In this document: positions 60,381 to 64,000 of the stretch, piece by piece
How the letters are laid out: the number at the start of each line of letters is the position of its first letter
Numbering within the stretch: position 1 is the stretch's first letter
From: Fragilaria crotonensis
Lineage: Eukaryota > Bacillariophyta > Fragilariophyceae > Fragilariales > Fragilariaceae
Reading direction: 5' to 3'
Assembly (NCBI GenBank): GCA_022925895.1
Contig: JAKSYS010000133.1
Location: forward strand, 45,257 to 109,256
Length of the DNA stretch: 64,000 nt
Position numbers and translations under genes: made by a program
The notes under the pieces: model-generated
Seen by the model: the letters and a program-made list of their open reading frames with translations, nothing else
Databases searched by the model: none
What the model was told of the DNA's origin: nothing

Positions 60381-61376
60381 TTACGCGCCTCCTACAGATG
60401 TAACAAAAAAGACAACAGGTTCAGGAAAGTCGCTGCGGATAGGAAGCATTTCGAGAACGAATCCAGGATGCGTCGCCAAAAATTCATGCAAAGCTATCGT
60501 TTCTTGTTGACCCGTAATGTTTTTCAACGGCGAGTTATCATCTTCTTGCCCTTCGTGGAAATGCAGCATTGTCCCAGGCGTCCACATCGTGTAGGTTGAA
60601 TTCAAAATTTCGATTGCACCTCGGTACAGATCACAGTCAATGTTGATGGCTGCGATCTTGTCCTTGGCATTCTCTTGAATAAATCCAGGAAGAGTATCAC
60701 TGAACAGGCCCTTGTGAAGCGTCACGTGAGGTTCGACTGGTGGAAGATTTCCGCTGAGACTAAAGAATCCTTTCCCCATTATTCCCTTCCAATGTTCTGG
60801 GAGTCCAGTAAAGGTATCGAAGCCATGGATTGCAATCGCCTTGTTGTCACGTTGACTGTATGACGTGACGTTGACCGACGACCCAGTGTACACTCCGAAC
60901 TCCAACCACAGACGATTGGCAGTGTTCAGCAAACCTGGTGTATTCTGCGTATGTGCGTAGAGGGAATACATTCGATACTGCCCTCTTCGTCGTTTTTTAA
61001 AGGGCCATCCACCAATTAATTTGCCTTCAAAAGTGGTCTCAAGTTGTTCCTGCTCAGAACTGGTAAACGTGCGCCTTGCATCCAACGCCTGGCGCATACG
61101 GAATTGGAAGTCTTGCAAGTCGTTGGTCACTTCGATGATCCTGTCGGGTGAAGAGCATCGTCCTGGCAACGTGTGAGTGTCTCCCGAGCACCAGGTGATG
61201 GAGCTCGGAGTAGCAACAACTTTACTCTCATGATTGGCACTCGCCGGTGCTCCGCTCGAGCGCGAGACAATTTTCCCCAAGAACGATTTAGAGCTCCAAC
61301 AAATCAAAATCAAACATGCTATGCTCCACATGGAGTACTTTGATCTTTTGTTTCTGGATTTACGGACCTTCGCCAT
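60381..61376 (-). CDS. TylF/MycF-like methyltransferase, membrane-anchored
   Basis: ATG at 61374-61376 (MAKVRKSRNKRSK) and TAA at 60381-60383 give 331 aa; an in-frame ATG at 61413-61415 is an alternative start, though TTTTTCAG just upstream of 61376 may be a splice acceptor. Residues ~14-33 are a hydrophobic helix after a basic stretch, a type II signal anchor. The catalytic part has RLWLEFGVYTGSSVNV (the SAM-binding loop), IHGFDTFTGLPEHW, LPPVEPHVTLHKGLFSDTLP, KIAAINIDCDLYRGAIEIL and LHFHEGQEDDN, the pattern of the macrocin-O-methyltransferase (TylF) family. Members are SAM-dependent and metal-assisted and methylate sugars or small hydroxyl compounds; in a secretory-pathway location a glycan substrate is a fair guess. 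Confidence 0.85.
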   Translation of the reverse strand: MAKVRKSRNKRSKYSMWSIACLILICWSSKSFLGKIVSRSSGAPASANHESKVVATPSSITWCSGDTHTLPGRCSSPDRIIEVTNDLQDFQFRMRQALDARRTFTSSEQEQLETTFEGKLIGGWPFKKRRRGQYRMYSLYAHTQNTPGLLNTANRLWLEFGVYTGSSVNVTSYSQRDNKAIAIHGFDTFTGLPEHWKGIMGKGFFSLSGNLPPVEPHVTLHKGLFSDTLPGFIQENAKDKIAAINIDCDLYRGAIEILNSTYTMWTPGTMLHFHEGQEDDNSPLKNITGQQETIALHEFLATHPGFVLEMLPIRSDFPEPVVFFVTSVGGA

Positions 61377-62439
61377 GGTCGTTGATCCTGAAAAACGGGG
61401 GCATAAATAGGACATCACGGTCTTGCGCTCAAATGGAAATATGAAGAAAATGTTTTATTCGACAGCTCACAGCAACCCTATTTTACAAAATGGGGAAATA
61501 CAGCGTTAAAACACCGATAATTCTTTTGCAAACGTAACACACCTTTGATTCTGACCATCATATTACACAAAAGTTATCCCATTGTACGAAAAAGGACGTT
61601 TGACTTACAAAATTAGAAATTTGAACGATCATTATTTACTCATTTCTACCCAATAGAAAATGTCACAAACAAAATAAACCTAATAGTTTCGGATAATTTC
61701 AATACCACCCATCTGCTTTGCATTTTGTTACCCTCTCAGCTACAGTGTATCAGAAAGGAGAATGCCTAACATATCTAGGGCCCTTCAAGATGCGTACCCT
61801 TCTGCAACATTGGATATAGGATACATGGAATCCAAGGAGCAGCTTTCGTTTTGGGGTCGGCAAGACATTTTCCACGGTGCTGGACTAACCAATTAATTCT
61901 TGCCGCGTCCCGCCAACACATTTAGATCATTCGTCTTCACTCTTATGATACAAGATTGTTCCTACCACGGTCATTCTGCCAGCCATCGCAGGGGCTGCTA
62001 GCGCAAGCAATTATGATTCGGATCTTGAAGCGGACTGGAGGCCGCATAGCAACACTCGTCATTGTCGGAATCGAGACTTGGTGCCTCCAGTGGGAAGGAA
62101 AATTGGATCTGGTGCGACAAGCGTTATTGGACGGGAATAGACATGGCATTCTGGTCTTGACTCCCAAGTCAATCACAGCAACGCAAAAGGTAATGTGACG
62201 ACATCATCCATACCAAAACACCCAGTGAAAATTGCATGCATAGATCATTACCTTGTGTCTTTGGATTCGCTTTTGTCCCTTGTTCTCAACAAGGCTGTTG
62301 TTACTTAAGGTAGTTTCGTTTTTGACAAGATAGTAGTAAGTAGCCCGCGCATGTTGGATCAGCTGGCCAACGTATAGGTGGGTTTGAAAAATTCGTATGT
62401 TGCCTCGGAATGGGTTGCATTGTCCAGACGGCAATTTTT
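61377..62439. other. Intergenic region, nothing recognised
   Basis: AT-rich from 61430 to 61740. A plus-strand frame at 61956-62198 (MIRILKRTGGRIATLVIVG) is short and without support. Confidence 0.45.
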
Positions 62440-63654
62440 TTATCGGTGGGTATCAGCAAACCAATCCTTTTCGTCGAGAAATTGGTCAGGGCATTGGAGG
62501 ACCGATCTCTTCCGCGCAAGCCAGTGATAACGTGTACTGCAATTCATATTGACCAATTTTTCCACAATCGCCTTATTGGACGAACCCCCGCAATCGTTCC
62601 AGATGGATCCATCCGCTCTGGCAAGTAGAAAGCATACTTTTCGATCCTCAACAATCGACACTCCAAGTTCTTGTATGGCTGGAAATATTTCAAACGCCAG
62701 AAATTTCTCAGAGTGGAGAGTCCGATGCAATTTGTAAACAAAGTGGTCAAGTCGCTGGAATCGTCCAGTGGCCCAAATCTCGGCTGCGTCGTATGGACCG
62801 TAAAACATGCGATCGTTGACCGGAAATTTAGAAAAGCCAGGAACTACGGACATGTTGTTACCCGTATCGAACGTCCGGTTGGTTGTAATATTGAACACCG
62901 TTTTCGCTAATGGCGGCGTCGAGAAGATATCAATTGGCGTAATAAACACAACATCGACACGCAACATGGCGACGCGTTCGTATGTTACATTCTGGGAGAA
63001 AGCGTATTGCTTCATGGTATCCCATACTCCTTCGATCGAATGCCACATCTTGATAACATTCGCATGGGTTTCAACCGTGTAACCCTTGACCTTTCCAATG
63101 AACGGGTTCTTTTCAATGTTAGTCTCATTCCTGATCATTCCCAAGAGAACACTGTGGTTTCGCTCAAACTCCTCCATCGAGTGCTGCGCAAAGCCAACGT
63201 ATGGCAGGATATCCCGTCCTGCCCGACGAGCATGGGTGTGAACAGCCTCACGAAGCAAATAGACATCTTCTGGCACAATGGGACCTCCCGCACTTGATCG
63301 TGATGGAGGTTCAAATGTAACATTGTAAATATGGACAAAATAATCACAATCGTTGTGAATGTTGGGCACAATAATGTTTGCTTCCACTGAGGGAAGAACC
63401 AAAAGCTTGAATGCTCGGGGCAGCCCATAGAAATTGATAGCACATCGACCTCGGGGAGCGTATACGGATTTGGACTTGGGATCTTTGGTACTTAATCGAG
63501 ATGATGATGTCTCAAATGTCAACTGTGCAGTATATTCCAGGTGTCCGGAGCGAAATAGACAGGCCAAGACAAGGGAAAGAAGCAGCGCCAGGTAACGACG
63601 AATTCTCGTCATGGAGGTATGAGTACGCGCTGTCACAGCGGAGGCTTCAACCAT
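62440..63654 (-). CDS. Glycosyltransferase-like type II membrane protein
   Basis: TAA at 62440-62442; ATG at 63652-63654 gives 404 aa, and ATG at 63610-63612 (MTRIRRYLALLLSLVLACLF) gives a clean type II anchor start, about 390 aa, and is my preference. The lumenal part begins CAINFYGLPRAFKLLVLPSV and IIVPNIHNDCDYFVHIYNVT, then GPIVPEDVYLLREAVHTHAR, YERVAMLRVDVVFITPIDIF and NDRMFYGPYDAAEIWATGRF. The CAINFYGLPR...NDCDYFVH...RxDVVF layout recurs in diatom and plant proteins that behave like glycosyltransferases, with RVDVVF in the place of a donor-binding acidic motif. No family name is certain. It and the methyltransferase next door are both minus-strand, secretory-type proteins, but there is no evidence of shared regulation. 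Confidence 0.72.
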   Translation of the reverse strand: MVEASAVTARTHTSMTRIRRYLALLLSLVLACLFRSGHLEYTAQLTFETSSSRLSTKDPKSKSVYAPRGRCAINFYGLPRAFKLLVLPSVEANIIVPNIHNDCDYFVHIYNVTFEPPSRSSAGGPIVPEDVYLLREAVHTHARRAGRDILPYVGFAQHSMEEFERNHSVLLGMIRNETNIEKNPFIGKVKGYTVETHANVIKMWHSIEGVWDTMKQYAFSQNVTYERVAMLRVDVVFITPIDIFSTPPLAKTVFNITTNRTFDTGNNMSVVPGFSKFPVNDRMFYGPYDAAEIWATGRFQRLDHFVYKLHRTLHSEKFLAFEIFPAIQELGVSIVEDRKVCFLLARADGSIWNDCGGSSNKAIVEKLVNMNCSTRYHWLARKRSVLQCPDQFLDEKDWFADTHR

Positions 63655-63980
63655 TTGTGGCACAAACAGTTGCAGTACATGAACCTGGTACGGAGTACTA
63701 GTACTTGTAATCGTTCGAGAGCAAATACTATCTTGACGGATGGAATGGTGAGGGATAGCCTATCAGAGCAAAGGCCCGATGTCAACTCCCGTCCGACCTT
63801 GGTATAAAGTTGACGGTTGCCTTTCGATTTTCAATACACACATACGTACGTCAAGGAAAGCATTCTTCGTCCGAACTTCATCCAACGCATATGAGATAAA
63901 TGGCAGGGTTGATTATTTAAGGCGATGCGGCCGGCGCGCCTAACAACGCCTTATCCTACTCCTTTTTAAATTTGGGTTTT
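63655..63980. other. Upstream region of the glycosyltransferase-like gene
   Basis: No gene recognised. Contains GCGATGCGGCCGGCGCGCC near 63924. Confidence 0.4.
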
Positions 63981-64000
63981 GCGTGTATGTGTGTGTGTGT
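63981..64000. repeat. (GT)n microsatellite at the window edge
   Basis: The last 20 bases are GT dinucleotides with one interruption; the run continues beyond the window. Confidence 0.85.

Noticed and set aside
1-64000. tRNA or rRNA genes
   Set aside because: Nothing with convincing arms was found by eye; the tRNA-like CGAGTGAACCA at 15656-15666 belongs to the retroelement primer site.

Overview
The window is nuclear DNA of a eukaryotic microalga, most likely a raphid pennate diatom of the Pseudo-nitzschia/Nitzschia/Seminavis kind. The reasons are short GT-AG introns (60-111 bp), Copia elements of the diatom type, a DUF6824-like protein, diatom-style LRR and Cys-rich surface proteins, and a Harbinger transposase with a diatom-type accessory ORF. 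The species call is inference. Many listed protein starts in open frames are not ATG, so starts below were moved to the first defensible ATG or to a splice model.

Layout. 0.5-4.3 kb: a secreted LRR protein gene facing an armadillo-like gene. 4.65-16.57 kb: a complete 11.9-kb Copia LTR retrotransposon on the minus strand, with 905-bp LTRs, a GGTTA target duplication and an unusual ~4.4 kb of extra coding sequence between the 5' LTR and gag. It sits in what was a ~0.5-kb divergent promoter region. 16.8-17.9 kb: a spliced but frameshifted histidine phosphatase. 20.1-21.4 kb: a Harbinger-like non-autonomous element. 22.0-25.7 kb and 35.8-41.0 kb: two copies of a segmental duplication carrying a sugar dehydrogenase-PKD surface protein gene (first copy broken, second intact). 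A third, decayed copy lies at 58.7-60.0 kb.

The spacer between the two copies (25.8-35.5 kb) is packed with mobile DNA: a decayed non-LTR element, a young 2.66-kb non-autonomous Copia element with apparently identical LTRs, a foldback-like structure made of inverted arrays of 73-bp repeats around a small cargo, and a truncated MULE-like transposase. Two Tc1/mariner-like MITEs (35.94 and 46.53 kb) share a terminal sequence; the first has an empty site in the paralogous duplication.

43-50 kb: a broken lipoyl/E2 fragment, an apparently intact three-exon Harbinger transposase with an accessory ORF, and a three-exon gene of unknown function. 52-64 kb is the more ordinary gene-bearing part: a DUF6824-like protein, a five-exon mitochondrial proton-translocating NAD(P) transhydrogenase, a TylF-like methyltransferase and a glycosyltransferase-like Golgi-type protein.

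One-base frameshifts are very common, often at homopolymers. They occur in the young retroelements, the phosphatase and the E2 fragment, so some may be assembly errors; the transhydrogenase, the Harbinger transposase, the 458-aa gene and the second dehydrogenase copy read cleanly.
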